Below, piece by piece: positions 36,701 to 44,003 of a stretch of 64,000 nucleotides of DNA. Each line of letters opens with the position of its first letter. Position 1 is the first letter of the stretch. Source of the DNA: Aplysia californica (taxonomy: Eukaryota > Mollusca > Gastropoda > Aplysiida > Aplysiidae); contig NW_004797324.1 of the NCBI RefSeq assembly GCF_000002075.1, positions 1,596,794-1,660,793 on the forward strand. The letters are read 5' to 3'. The notes beneath the pieces were generated by a model. It ran no database searches and had not been told where the DNA came from. It was given only the letters and a program-made list of their open reading frames with translations. The translations under genes and the position numbers were made by a program.

Positions 36701-38234
36701 TCTTTCACTACGAGATCTATCAAGCAAATTAACTGAGTACCAAATCAAACTGTCCGTTTTTACTTATTCAAAATGCAAACAAAACAACTGACATTTGGAC
36801 CCCCCAAAAATTACTTTCATAACTTTAATAACAAACAAAATAAATCAAACAGACATACAAATTAAAAAATAAAAACCAACTGTCCTATACATAAAAATTA
36901 CCAAATTCAGACTGCACTACAAATGTTAATGACATATATTCAACACCAGAAAGAACTTGCTGCTGTATGAAAGTCACTTCCTAAAATGACAAGCACTTTG
37001 ATCTTTACCTCACTGTCTCCTGTTTTTCATCCCCATCATTCGCAGGAAACGTTGGCAAAAGAGCCTGTGCAAAAAGAATAAGCATATCCCTAGTTTGAAA
37101 ACAAACAATAGTTAAGTTATTAACATGCTTTCAACAAAAAAAAAGAACAAAAAAAAGTAAGAAACCAATTATTATCTTTATGAACATCTCCTCAAATTTT
37201 GACTGTGCACTGCTTTAATTCATACCAACTTTACTATGTACATGTACACCTAACAATTTCTTGTCCATCTATTGTCATAGTGATGTGTATGAGATTTCTT
37301 TTTTAAACCTGTCCCAGTAATACAAAGCAACAACAACAACATAAACAAGCTCAAAATACCTCAAGATGCTTCCGCTTCTCTGGCGCCAGGGCTTCCCAAG
37401 TATCCACAGACAGCACTGACATGAAGATGTGTTTCTTGAGAGATTAGACAGAAGGTAAAAAAATGACAACAATTGATATATATATATATACATTTAAATA
37501 TAGTATATATTATACATATATTATTCAACATCATAATTTTCAAAATTACTTTACACAAAAAGGTGAAGATGACATATTTAAACACACATATGGAAAAAAA
37601 AGAGGATAAATCAAAAGCACTCTTTAACCATGGGCACAGACAAAAAGTACTTGACTACATAAAAATATAAAAATGCGCACTTAAAGCAGACATCATCATC
37701 ATAATAGACATTAGGTTCCAAAAGAACAACACTTTTATGTGAAAATAATATATACGCCAGGAACGCTTCATTCTTTGAGTTCTGGTTTCCTGAATCTCAC
37801 AGGATCCATACCCCTGAGCTCCTTTAGGTCTACTTGCTAGATTTGAAGCAACACATGCAGAGGTGTACACTGAAGGTTAAGGGTAGAGGTATGTTCAGGC
37901 GTGCACTCTGGTTTGTAAAGTTAACCATAAAAGTCAGAGAGCAAATCTCAACAAAAGCACCAGATATAAATAACAAGCCTGGACTCAAAATGAGGTAGAA
38001 ACCTTGACTGGATCTTCTTTTACCAAAGTCTGTATATAACTTACAACAGCTTTCAAAAACTGTTACAGATCTGTTCTTGAAATGTACCTTTTCCAGAAGC
38101 AGTTCTGGCAGGTTGAGAGTGCTTTTTCCCAGAGTGCACTGCTCTGTTCTCTCATCTGGCCCAGGTATGAGCCCAGCCCAGGTCTCATTGTCACTGTCCA
38201 CTTCTTCACTCATTTCTTGATCTGATTCTTCCAT
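9134..38234 (-). CDS. NFRKB: NFRKB, INO80 chromatin-remodelling complex subunit (27 coding exons)
   Basis: Nuclear factor related to kappa-B-binding protein, a metazoan INO80 subunit that in mammals docks and inhibits the deubiquitinase UCHL5 through a DEUBAD domain. The assembled reading frame is 4455 nt (1484 residues); human NFRKB is about 1300. The DEUBAD-like part is residues ~50-200, with GENFKFGNPL and HPEIARYR matching the vertebrate protein. A basic segment lies at ~355-375. The winged-helix-like domain is ~573-712, with near-vertebrate stretches VVGPVKGV, LVRDAAARLPNGEGTR and KLWIYLHR. The rest, ~735-1484, is low-complexity Ala/Ser/Thr/Gln/Val. Every junction is AC...CT on the plus strand (GT-AG on the minus strand) and all phases agree. 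The start at 38234 has A at -3 and G at +4, and it aligns with the vertebrate N-terminal region. Identity is from recall of the human sequence; exon boundaries are read directly. Confidence 0.95.
9582..10793. mobile_element. Possible piggyBac-like non-autonomous element (weak)
   Basis: TTAA at 9578-9581 and 10794-10797 flank inward ends CCCATTCAGTACC and CTCACTGGAG (reverse strand), which are only loosely similar. Its left interior (GGCATTTTTGGGGTATTT) matches that of the element at 11437. A family S SINE is inserted within it. Confidence 0.45.
10319..10489 (+). mobile_element. Short SINE, family S copy 1
   Basis: About 170 bp: GTGGGTGGTTGG start, pyrimidine-rich CCTTCTTTC and TTTGTTACTCTCTTG middle, then GGCACTT-loop-AAGTGCC stem and a TTACTAAAA end. 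Lies in NFRKB intron 26. Confidence 0.75.
10890..11052 (-). mobile_element. Short SINE, family S copy 2
   Basis: Inverted relative to copy 1 and 400 bp away. It retains the GGCACTT/AAGTGCC stem and the CCACCCACCAACCACCC end as read on the plus strand. Confidence 0.75.
11437..12321 (-). mobile_element. piggyBac-like non-autonomous element
   Basis: 885 bp. TTAA at 11433-11436 on the left and TTAC (one change) at 12322-12325 on the right. The ends CTCACTGACTAC/GTAGTCAGTGAG form a clear inverted repeat. A minus-strand stretch near 12000 reads FASSSDSGYDVSDS, like the acidic N-terminal region of piggyBac transposases; the catalytic core is absent. Confidence 0.65.
13138..13267 (-). CDS. NFRKB: NFRKB coding exon 26
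   Basis: Residues 1366-1409, VVQTGAKTSGRGSPKGKGQP then VYARIITPPPGMKL. Donor gtgtgt, exit phase 1. Confidence 0.87.
13719..13893 (-). mobile_element. Short SINE, family S copy 3
   Basis: Intron 25 of NFRKB. Typical GTTTTACGGCCATTGCAACA tail and ACCCGCCAACCACCCACAGT end as seen on the plus strand. Confidence 0.75.
14356..14475 (-). CDS. NFRKB: NFRKB coding exon 25
   Basis: Residues 1326-1365, VMRTVLSQQGALKPGQATIL onward. Exactly 40 codons, phase 0 on both sides, so it could be a cassette exon. Confidence 0.87.
14763..14815 (-). CDS. NFRKB: NFRKB coding exon 24 (53 bases)
   Basis: Residues 1308-1325, PLIVSNASGAKGAQNLQ. Very short; accepted because acceptor, donor (gtagga) and phases (1 in, 0 out) join exons 23 and 25 in frame. 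Confidence 0.8.
15663..15785 (-). CDS. NFRKB: NFRKB coding exon 23
   Basis: Residues 1267-1308, APGGSQAKVIPAGQAGLLPT and a Pro/Ala/Ser tail. Phase 1 on both sides; donor gtaata. Confidence 0.86.
15977..16153 (-). mobile_element. Short SINE, family S copy 4 (diverged)
   Basis: NFRKB intron 22. The most diverged copy; the stem is partly lost (GGCACT against AGTGAC). Confidence 0.68.
16858..17085 (-). CDS. NFRKB: NFRKB coding exon 22
   Basis: Residues 1191-1267, Ala/Thr/Ser/Val-rich, ending GIVVTQLAQGNIALRS. Phase 1 in and out, so it could be skipped without breaking the frame. Confidence 0.88.
17451..18155 (+). mobile_element. piggyBac-like element with transposase N-terminal remnant
   Basis: 705 bp in NFRKB intron 21 between TTAA sites (17447-17450 and 18156-18159). 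The ends TCCTTATATTGCCATT and ACCTTACACTGCCACT (reverse strand) match at 12 of 16 bases. The plus frame 17635-17931 is open for ~99 codons and contains DSDSDESFKVSDNPWESF and YDTDSDNE. This acidic, Trp-containing style is typical of piggyBac transposase N-termini. The catalytic domain is missing. Confidence 0.62.
18292..18522 (-). CDS. NFRKB: NFRKB coding exon 21
   Basis: Residues 1114-1191, Gly/Leu/Gln-rich (GGKPIQIGGKPFAQAKG). Phase 1 on both sides, like the flanking exons 20-23. Confidence 0.88.
19045..19977 (-). CDS. NFRKB: NFRKB coding exon 20 (largest exon)
   Basis: Residues 803-1114, 933 bases open on the minus strand. Rich in Ala/Ser/Thr/Val with a short polyglutamine (LLKQQQQQQ). 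It ends TIKLQG, resembling the vertebrate FRIQGK turn. The sequence is GC-rich relative to the flanking introns. Confidence 0.92.
20471..20914 (-). pseudogene. RTE-clade LINE reverse transcriptase C-terminal fragment
   Basis: Minus strand reads SETWRLTASAAKKLQSFVNG, CLRRIVGIKWYDRVINAQLW, then IGHILRR, ALTWNPQGKRKKGRPKMTWR and VVDGLCSTGS before the natural stop at 20471. These are signature motifs of the 3' end of RTE-type LINE ORFs. Two in-frame stops (within KKWK-IGHI and AGT-WTQ) show it is dead. It is 5'-truncated, as usual for LINE insertions, and lies in NFRKB intron 19. Confidence 0.85.
21290..21400. repeat. Interspersed repeat, unclassified (pair with 22820-22930)
   Basis: ATCAAACGCAAGGCAAAT and GAGTGCCTGATTCCACCATG recur in the same order at 22820-22930 at roughly 75-80% identity. 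No terminal structure or coding was recognised. Confidence 0.55.
21716..21926 (-). CDS. NFRKB: NFRKB coding exon 19
   Basis: Residues 733-803. Pro/Thr/Ser-rich (APPPVTTAPSTAVT, KPTFTLSTLPSSASGK), with no fold expected. It is recognised by its open frame, splice sites and phase rather than by residue identity. Confidence 0.85.
22459..22532 (-). CDS. NFRKB: NFRKB coding exon 18
   Basis: Residues 708-732, ERIHQAQAAAVKAKK and a basic tail; vertebrate has ERIHQAQAAAAKARK. Marks the transition to the low-complexity half. Confidence 0.94.
22915..22998. repeat. Tandem duplication, ~40 bp unit
   Basis: GACACATATGATATCATTGT GATGTTTTCAATACCATGCC is followed immediately by a copy with two changes. It sits at the end of the repeat beginning near 22820. 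Confidence 0.8.
23251..23374 (-). CDS. NFRKB: NFRKB coding exon 17
   Basis: Residues 667-708, INAVVSGALDRLHSEKDPCV then KLWIYLHRNRTEDEF, the end of the winged-helix-like domain. Confidence 0.96.
23786..23892 (-). CDS. NFRKB: NFRKB coding exon 16
   Basis: Residues 631-666, VRDAAARLPNGEGTRGDICE through DSQFLAPGVTETQ. Nearly identical to the vertebrate sequence. Confidence 0.96.
24274..24448 (-). CDS. NFRKB: NFRKB coding exon 15
   Basis: Residues 573-631, beginning ERLRFAAPHKAFTFMMHGYD and containing VVGPVKGVYDKDSGTNKARE. First part of the winged-helix-like domain and among the best conserved parts of the protein. Confidence 0.95.
24876..25374 (-). mobile_element. tRNA-headed long SINE, family L copy 2
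   Basis: Head on the minus strand: TAGCCTAGAGGTTAAGG (A-box-like) and GGTTCGAATCC (B-box, 25320-25330). Body and tail as in copy 1. Better preserved head than copy 1. It lies in NFRKB intron 14. Confidence 0.82.
25484..25544 (-). CDS. NFRKB: NFRKB coding exon 14
   Basis: Residues 552-572, KTSFIVRPTSSDEKALFREQ, matching vertebrate DYVVRPSTGEEKRVFQEQ. At 61 bases it is easily missed; phases (2 in, 0 out) fit exactly. Confidence 0.92.
25612..25768 (+). mobile_element. SINE family T, 5'-truncated copy
   Basis: Shares TTTCCCAG-AAGC-GAGAATG, TTGTAAAG and GCTCTGTATAAATACAATTA with the full copy at 31420. The TGTAAAG...TAAAT tail resembles L2-type SINE tails. Confidence 0.65.
26328..26827. mobile_element. 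hAT-like MITE, family B
   Basis: 500 bp with short TIRs TAGGGTTGGG/CCCAACCCTA and a perfect 8 bp target duplication CCATACAG (26320-26327, 26828-26835). The interior is GC-rich and holds a two-copy ~65-70 bp tandem repeat (about 26404-26540, each with GCAGTTCGTTT-like and GGGTCCGCTCCACAATTT). It lies in NFRKB intron 13. Confidence 0.88.
27265..27454 (-). CDS. NFRKB: NFRKB coding exon 13
   Basis: Residues 489-552, LRVENFVPFVDYKERAQQWK then PELAALFRHWLQHKDD, matching vertebrate FVEFKEKTQQWK and KELAALFQLWLETKD. A decayed partial copy of this exon lies 330 bases upstream in the transcript (27785-27855). Confidence 0.93.
27705..27749. repeat. (GAT)n microsatellite, 15 units
   Basis: Uninterrupted TGATGATGA run within 40 bp of the decayed duplicate of NFRKB exon 13. 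Confidence 0.97.
27785..27855 (-). pseudogene. Decayed partial duplicate of NFRKB exon 13
   Basis: The minus strand reads GLRVENLVRFVGCKEQAQQW then KWVAI, against GLRVENFVPFVDYKERAQQW in the true exon; DNA identity is about 80% over ~65 bp. The homology starts exactly at the exon boundary. The acceptor AG is lost (ttg instead of tag) and the second half of the exon is missing. A functional alternative exon is unlikely. Confidence 0.8.
28358..30236 (-). mobile_element. hAT-like element, family C copy 1 (~1.9 kb, gap inside)
   Basis: Ends CAGGGTTCCTGCC and CGCGGGAACCCTG, with a 6 bp direct match GATTTA outside both. Both ends carry CAAGGAG-rich subterminal repeats; a ~43 bp unit repeats three times near 30070-30200. 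No intact transposase is visible, and 100 bases are unknown (29279-29378). Partial copies are at 55983-57022 and 61670-62540. It lies in NFRKB intron 12. Confidence 0.72.
29279..29378. other. Assembly gap, 100 N
   Basis: Run of N between poly-C and CCCGCG inside the family C element; probably a homopolymer-related scaffold break. Confidence 1.
30644..30770 (-). CDS. NFRKB: NFRKB coding exon 12
   Basis: Residues 447-489, VEERVREWLDSNDEISNPW then NWVELVASALKFLSGSEI. It matches vertebrate EERVLDWQSS and NWAELVLPALQYLAGES. Confidence 0.93.
31245..31344 (-). CDS. NFRKB: NFRKB coding exon 11
   Basis: Residues 413-446, PATNFFCLLRDILSEFPDGK, counterpart of vertebrate SSFFSLLLEILLLE. Phase 2 in, phase 0 out. 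Confidence 0.9.
31420..31760 (+). mobile_element. SINE family T, full-length copy with tRNA-like head
   Basis: Begins GTGTTGGCGGTCAGGTGGTT-AGAC (A-box-like), then B-box-like GGTTTCAAACC at 31473-31483. The body has TTCCCAGGAAGCCGAGAATG and the tail has TTGTAAAGCACTC...CTACGCAAATG. It lies in NFRKB intron 10. Confidence 0.78.
32120..32312 (-). CDS. NFRKB: NFRKB coding exon 10
   Basis: Residues 349-413. It carries the lysine/arginine-rich stretch KKRLKLKAKGEKKRKLK, a likely nuclear localisation signal. An acidic/proline part ending PGPEEVPDE follows. Confidence 0.9.
32857..32947 (-). CDS. NFRKB: NFRKB coding exon 9
   Basis: Residues 319-349, DLPEFDTSNVSLQDILSRCQ and following, aligned with vertebrate LTGDLTLNDIMTRVNAGRKGS. 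Confidence 0.9.
33593..33882 (-). CDS. NFRKB: NFRKB coding exon 8
   Basis: Residues 222-318. A Pro/Ser-rich linker (LGPIPSPEPTLPS, GPTTPAAGQNKRPRP) ends in the conserved EESYRVMLKMHKRKKL block, the counterpart of vertebrate SDLKIMLKKHHEKRK. Confidence 0.9.
34343..34413 (-). CDS. NFRKB: NFRKB coding exon 7
   Basis: Residues 198-222, ILKEVREECG then an acidic Ser/Glu run. It matches vertebrate LREVKEECGDTALSSDEED, so a short exon is securely placed. Confidence 0.9.
34671..34844. mobile_element. Short pogo-like MITE, family P2
   Basis: 174 bp with imperfect TIRs (CAGTATAACG...TCGAA and TTCGAG...GTTTTACTG) and TA on both sides (34669-34670, 34845-34846). It lies in NFRKB intron 6. Confidence 0.65.
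35155..35273 (-). CDS. NFRKB: NFRKB coding exon 6
   Basis: Residues 159-198, ELFEQASTLAPGEPIKYQYR then a lysine-rich tail KKKTV. Exit phase 2 completes an Arg codon with the next exon. Confidence 0.9.
35701..35828 (-). CDS. NFRKB: NFRKB coding exon 5
   Basis: Residues 116-158, EGYLHPEIARYRKQ through LLKQLLLSRQ. A long basic helix, matching vertebrate HFNPEVVKYRQL and HRLLKQILASR. Confidence 0.93.
36268..36335 (-). CDS. NFRKB: NFRKB coding exon 4
   Basis: Residues 93-116, RLLSGENFKFGNPLEDLQKK. This is the most conserved part of the DEUBAD-like region (human has LFSGENFRFGNPL). Confidence 0.93.
37009..37064 (-). CDS. NFRKB: NFRKB coding exon 3
   Basis: Residues 75-93, ALLPTFPANDGDEKQETV, corresponding to the vertebrate FLPQFPEDSAEQQ segment. 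Donor gtaaag, exit phase 2. Confidence 0.9.
37360..37434 (-). CDS. NFRKB: NFRKB coding exon 2
   Basis: Residues 50-74, KHIFMSVLSVDTWEAL onward to KRKHLE, the start of the DEUBAD-like domain. A second acceptor 19 bases further in would break the frame, so the upstream one (after tctctcaag) was chosen. This also restores alignment to the vertebrate EIFFDVVSLSTWQ segment. Confidence 0.88.
38088..38234 (-). CDS. NFRKB: NFRKB coding exon 1
   Basis: Residues 1-49, from MEESDQEMSEE to LNLPELLLEK. It is acidic at the start. The exon probably extends to 38240, where a splice acceptor precedes the ATG by six bases, so at least one upstream non-coding exon exists. The donor is gtacat; phase 0. Confidence 0.88.
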
Positions 38235-38390
38235 TGTATTCTGTATTATAAAATTAGAAATACAAGCAAATTTAAATAAAACATGGAAATTGAAGGTTTC
38301 AAGTCCATCACTCAGAAGATAATGAAAAGAAAGATAAACCAAAACACTCCATTTTCCCTAAATGTTATTATTACACTAGTGTTTCTTTTA

Positions 38391-38566
38391 AGTTTTAGTA
38401 GAGGTTTTACGGCACTCGCAACTGCATAAGGTCATATGAGCGCCAGAAGATTAGAGGTGTTACAAGAGAATAACAAACATAAAAAAGAAGAAGGGGAGAT
38501 AAGGATGATAGATGTTTGATAGGAAAGAAGGAGCAAACCACACCGAATCACCCGCCAACCACCCAC
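38391..38566 (-). mobile_element. Short SINE, family S copy 5
   Basis: Upstream of NFRKB coding exon 1, probably in its 5' UTR intron. The tail has the CATATGA-type loop shared with family L, unlike copies 1-4. Confidence 0.75.
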
Positions 38567-39460
38567 TCACTAGTGTTTAGAAAGAGGAACCTCACAGGAC
38601 CTTAACTTTATTTATGTACATTAATGGCAGAGCAAGTAAAGAACTGTTCTTAATGATAGCACAGATCACAAGTACAGTAATTTACGCACATGAGAAATGG
38701 ATAATTTGTGGATACTGGCTGCAGGAAATTTTTGGTTCTCTTTCTTTCTATGCATGTAACAGTATAATATTCAATCAAGTCCAGACAAGAAACCTTTGAA
38801 ATGTACTGGCTTCATTCTAATTCACCGAGCACACTATTCTTGAGCAACTTTGCCAACAACGACAAAGCTGGTATATGAATCTTTTTTTTCATAATGGATA
38901 TCACCATGTCTAAATACTACAAATAGATGACTTAATAGTGTAATTCTGGGCAACAGTAAACCTGATTAAAAGTTGAATATCTGATAAATATAATCTTTAT
39001 AAAATTCTCAAGTTTCAAAGTACACATAGAAGGTTTTCTAACATGAACATCAAACCTGAAATTTAGTTTGATATCATGTGGTATCACGCATCACTTTGTT
39101 TTGCTTCAAGCTTATTTCTGCCTCTAGTATTCTACACCACCACCATAGAAACTTTGATAAATTTTGGTATCAATAGCTACGGTAGCAATTTGGGCAGGCA
39201 GCACAATAAAAACAAACAAGTTGATAAGTAAGGCATCAAGAACAATTGGTAGAGACTTAAGTAACTTTGAATATCTGCATAAGACAAACGTTCTAAAAAA
39301 GGCGGAAACAATGCTTAGTGACCATAGCCACCAACTGACATTGGAATTTCAACTATCGACCCGCAGTAAACGATACATTTCCAAAAAAGCAAGAACAGAC
39401 AGAAAAAATTCATTCATACCAACTGCAGAGAGGTTACTGAACACACAGCGCTACAAATAA

Positions 39461-39464
<4 letters not shown>

Positions 39465-39510
<46 letters not shown>
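39465..39510. repeat. (AG)n microsatellite
   Basis: About 23 AG units with one GGG interruption. Confidence 0.95.
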
Positions 39511-39511
<1 letters not shown>

Positions 39512-40506
39512 ATGTTTTACGGAGCGGGTTATCATCCAAGCACGTGAGACATGTATTTACTTGGCTTAATGTCCTGACTTGTTGTGCGTTTGCATGGGTG
39601 CACCTTTACGTCTAACTTTTGTAATGTCTACTGCCATTTTTAACGACCAAGACAAATTTCTCCCTGCGAGATGAATAAAGATTGTCATTGTCATAATTTC
39701 TGATTTCCCTTTGTCGAAATTATGAGATGTACAACATAAGAATCGAAACTGAAATGGCTGCACTGCAACAGACACAACACTATACAAAGTTTATTGACAC
39801 TGTCATATATGACAGCCAGGAAACCTTCCAGTTATGAGCAGATTCAGATTTGATGGATTTCGATAATCAAGATTCAACCATCTGATTTACCTGATATCTA
39901 TAGTTATCTAAACAATATTTTCTATTCCCATCTGTTCAACTAACTAATTTCCCCTGGAACATCCTCAAATGCATATATGTTGCTCGACACCACCATTTCC
40001 TAAAGTATCTCTGTCACTCAAAACAAACACAAAATAATAGTTACCCAGAGTAGTAAGAGTCAAATCAAAGTAAATTCTAGGCATCTGAAGACACTTCTGA
40101 TGAATTTCAGACTAGACAATGACAATTCAATAGGGGAAAACAATTCTAATTAAAATTAAGTCTACAGATATAGATGATAGTTCAGGGAACTTCTTGTTAA
40201 AAGCCTAATCCACCATATCTAAATTTTATAAAAACATGCCAAACTGGAAGACTGCAGAGGCCCTTCCCCTGGCCTAAATTTTTTGTACTTCAAACTCAAT
40301 GTCAAATTGACTTTATTTTTAAAAAAGGCTAAATTTACACACACTCCCGCACACATACGCACTGCTTTGGGGGTTAGACTGCAGTATTAATTGCTGCAGA
40401 CCACCAACATATAATATATTGGCACAAAAAAAGGGGACATGTTGCCATGTTACATGATGTAACCCCCCAGGTTTGTTTCACTTCAGGGGCCCCTCAACCT
40501 GCCCCC

Positions 40507-40699
40507 NNNNNNNNNNNNNNNNNNNNNNNNNNNNNNNNNNNNNNNNNNNNNNNNNNNNNNNNNNNNNNNNNNNNNNNNNNNNNNNNNNNNNNNNNNNNNN
40601 NNNNNNNNNNNNNNNNNNNNNNNNNNNNNNNNNNNNNNNNNNNNNNNNNNNNNNNNNNNNNNNNNNNNNNNNNNNNNNNNNNNNNNNNNNNNNNNNNNN
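40507..40699. other. Assembly gap, 193 N
   Basis: Unknown bases between a poly-C edge and a GGGGCC edge. Confidence 1.
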
Positions 40700-40940
40700 G
40701 GGGCCTGATAATAAAACTATGGGGGGGTTCAGGGGGGCATGAATTTTACTATAATTTGTTTGAAGTTGTTAGGTTTGATATCTTAGCTCGCTGTGCATCA
40801 AACGTATAGATCTAGATATATAGGCTCAAATAAGGGGGGTGGGAACTACCGAGAAAGCACCAAATAGTCTAGAACTGTAGAAAATGGACACCAGGTAGCT
40901 AAGTGTGAGACAGGAGAGAAAGAAAAAGAATAGGCCACCT

Positions 40941-40994
40941 CTATTCTCACCCCGGGTGAGAATAGCACAGGTGAGTCTTTTGACTATTCTCACC
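40941..40994. repeat. CTATTCTCACCC palindrome plus third half-copy
   Basis: CTATTCTCACCC at 40941-40952, a single C, then the exact reverse complement to 40965; a further direct copy is at 40983-40994. Function unknown. Confidence 0.8.
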
Positions 40995-41281
40995 CGGCGT
41001 GTGTTCACCGTTATAGCCTAGATCTAGGCCAACCAATTTTGCGTTCATCATGAACCACAGAATTTTACACTGTGATAACAGAAAAATTATAGAATTCTGT
41101 GCTGTGAGCTTCGTTCCATTACTACTGTTAATGTTAGCCTAAAAGAGTACAATTTTGTCTGTGGGCAGTGGTGAGAGAGAGAGAAAGAGAGAGAGAGGAG
41201 TAGCGCGAGAATTTCAGGGCAAAACAAAATGGCGATCTGCGGCGTAATTTGGCTCGATTCGAAAATTTAAATATAGCTGTA

Positions 41282-41442
41282 GCAATGACAATGAAAAATT
41301 AAATTTTCATCCAAATTGCTTAAAAATGGGCTTAAATGAAAATACAATAAATTCTAAAACTATGGTTTTTAAATTTTTAAAATCCATCGACAAATAAAAA
41401 AGTAATTGGGATTTTTGTTTGCAAAATGTTGGAGGACCTTCA
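41282..41442. repeat. Interspersed repeat, inverted twin at 50238-50402
   Basis: About 160 bp that is nearly identical (roughly 95% by eye) to the reverse complement of 50238-50402. It contains TTTTCATCCAAATTGCTTAA and TTGCAAAATGTTGGAGGACC. No TIRs were seen. Confidence 0.8.
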
Positions 41443-42013
41443 AATAGGATAGGAAAATATCGCGCACAGATATGACAGGTGCAAGAAAGTTGTTAGTACA
41501 CTGTACACCATTTAAAGGTTAGTAAAATCATTTCTTTATCAAATTATGATTAAAACAATTATCTTAATAACAGAGGGTACACAGACAAGTGGTCGTGGGT
41601 TGGGCCAGCTACTCTGGTAACTGAAGAAAACTTATCTAAAAATGTTTCTGATAAGCCTTTCACTTCGAACTCGACTGCTGCACTAGCAGACGACTGATGT
41701 TCTCGGAAAAGGATCGACCAAAAGTGGAACTAGACAAGGCACGTAACTCTAATAAAACAGATTGCACACGAGCAGCAAAGAAAGAAAAATGGGGAACTGG
41801 TAGCGCTCAGGGCGAATGAATGAGTGAAAGTGAAAGAGAGGAACGACTCATGAGTCCTGGAGGGAATGGATCCTGTGTTTTTATTTTTGTATACTTTGAA
41901 CTGTTACTGAATAAAAAGGCTGAAATAAAGCCCGAAAAACAAACACACACACGCTCCTCACTCTCCACTTACACACTTACTACCACACACAGACACACTC
42001 ACACACGCACATG

Positions 42014-42047
<34 letters not shown>

Positions 42048-42835
42048 CAAATTTTTAGGTCTATATCTACATGTATTTCAATTTTCAAGAGCTAGTCTAG
42101 AGATTTTTAGATGAGTAAAAACGTGAAAAAGAAAGGTTTCACGATCGAATAAAATCAAAATTAGAACAGCCCATAAACAACCACAAAAATAAACAAATAA
42201 GGGCGTGAGTCCACCTGTCCGAAGAAGATTGGCTGTTTTAACCCTAAATATGCGCAATTTTAAAACAAAGTACAGGATATTACATGTAAATTATGGAATC
42301 ACACACATTAAGGGGCCTGCCAGAGTCAGTACACGTAGATCTAATTGGTTTTGGTGGAACGAATGCTCTAACATAACACATTTAAATCTGTATATATTTA
42401 GAATCTAATGAAAGTAGGAACATCAAATTAAATGACGTTACACTATACAACGTCCCCCCCCCCCCCACCCACCCCTTTTCCCCCCCAAAAAAATGATAGA
42501 AAAACAACACATCAGAACAATAACAAGAAAGAAAAAAATACACACTAAGTTAACAAAATAAAACACCACAAAGAGGGAAAAATAAAAGTAACTGGAACGT
42601 ATTCAACAAATCAACGTGGTGACAACAAGTGAGAAAGAGACGAAGTGAAGCTAGATGAACTTTCTTTCAAAAGTAAAGAGGTTCGGTTTATTTCTTTTTA
42701 AATTTTTTTTTAAATTTGACTTTTATTCCCCGATTCGGGGACCAAAAATGCCCAAAAATCGAGCCACGATTGATTGGTCGCGGCCGCGACAAACGCAGAT
42801 GCTAGTTCTATGTGACGTTATCAATAACCCTCCGT

Positions 42836-43350
42836 AGATCTAGATCTAGATCTAGACAGCACCCGAGTGAACACAACACATTCATTAGTAGGTTTAAGAG
42901 CAGCACCCTTCATAGGCAACACGTCATATCTGTAGCCTGTAGCGAAAAACCGTTTGGAACTGTAGCATTTCTTTATACGAATATTTACTGCGGACATTTT
43001 TTGGACCGATTGAACCATCCATATTGTATACAAACAATCTTTGGTAGGCCTAGATCTATACTATAATTATAGATCTAGATCTAGATCTAGATCTAGATAG
43101 ATCTATATAATATCCGAAATTTGCGGGAAAGGATGTGATTTCAGAGTGTTCGGAGAAATAGTGCCCAGCTTTATTTTCCCAAACGTTCGGAGAAATAGTG
43201 CCTAGATCTAGCTTTATTTTCCCGTACGTTTGGAGAAATAGTGCCTAGCTTTATTTTCCCGAACGTTCGGAGAAATAGTGCCGGCCTTTGTATAATCTAG
43301 AATATATCTAGAATCTAGATTACCTAGATCTAGATCTAGATCTAGATTCT
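42836..43350. repeat. (TAGATC)n clusters
   Basis: AGATCTAGATCT runs at 42836-42857, 43070-43108 and 43323-43350, with shorter ones across the window (for example 45630-45650 and 46070-46082). They surround the four-copy tandem repeat at 43149. Confidence 0.85.
43149..43282. repeat. Four-copy tandem repeat, 36 bp unit
   Basis: TTCGGAGAAATAGTGCC starts at 43149, 43185, 43229 (TTTGG variant) and 43265, each pair separated by CTTTATTTTCCC. The second interval is 44 bp because 8 bp of AGATCTAG-type sequence is inserted. It lies 0.7 kb from the EIF3F start. Confidence 0.92.
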
Positions 43351-43671
43351 ATTTGTAAATTTAAGGCCTCTTCTTTATTGTGTTTGATGGGGTGGTCGCT
43401 CGTTACGGAAGTCCTTCCATTTATTCGTGTTGATTCTTCACGCAATGGTATCTGAATTCCACTGCACCTACTTCACTCTCAAAACACTGCACAGACAACT
43501 TAGAATCTAGATCTTAAATCTAGAATTCTACTTCACTCTCAAAATAAATACAGACAGGTCCTAGCAGCAAGCAAGGTTTAAGAACATAAAGTCTCCCGCT
43601 AAGAGAACAAATAACAGAAGAAAAAAAGGATGCTCACAACAGAATATTTGTGGATCTAAGAGAAAACTCAC

Positions 43672-44003
43672 TACAAATATACTCAAGCTATAAACTGTGA
43701 TAAATAGACGCCGACAGCGTTGGAAAAGAAAGGTCCACTGTAGGGAATGGGGATTGGGGAAACATGCTCCGGAAGTTCTTCAAAGGTCGCTTTATTTGAA
43801 GGACAGCAGATAAAGAAATAAAACAACAAACCGATTTTTTCAAATCAAATTATTGCTGATAAATGCTAATATAGCTCCTACACACTGTCCAATTGAAAAA
43901 TTTTTGTGTATGATCAAATTGAAGTAGCCTATTGATTAGATTTTTCCGTACAAGACCGGAAATGTCTTCATTACGTCCATTCCTATCCCGCAGTCAGTCA
44001 ATC
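43672..44003. promoter_or_regulatory. Candidate divergent NFRKB/EIF3F promoter
   Basis: Lies between the EIF3F start codon and a minus-strand donor-like site (gtgagt, plus-strand end at 43671) that could close an NFRKB 5' non-coding exon. Two ETS-type motifs are present: CCGGAAGT at 43769-43776 and CCGGAAAT at 43956-43963. Such motifs are common in housekeeping divergent promoters. Transcription start sites cannot be read from sequence, and the NFRKB first exon might lie elsewhere in 38241-43900. Confidence 0.4.

Larger units (their letters stand above)
38567..43671. other. Probable NFRKB 5' UTR intron, no exon identified
   Basis: Apart from the repeats and gap listed separately, 38567-39464 and 39511-40500 are AT-rich single-copy-looking sequence without coding signal. 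40840-41040, 41160-41210 (GA-rich) and 41930-42045 (CA-rich) are low-complexity. Confidence 0.5.
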
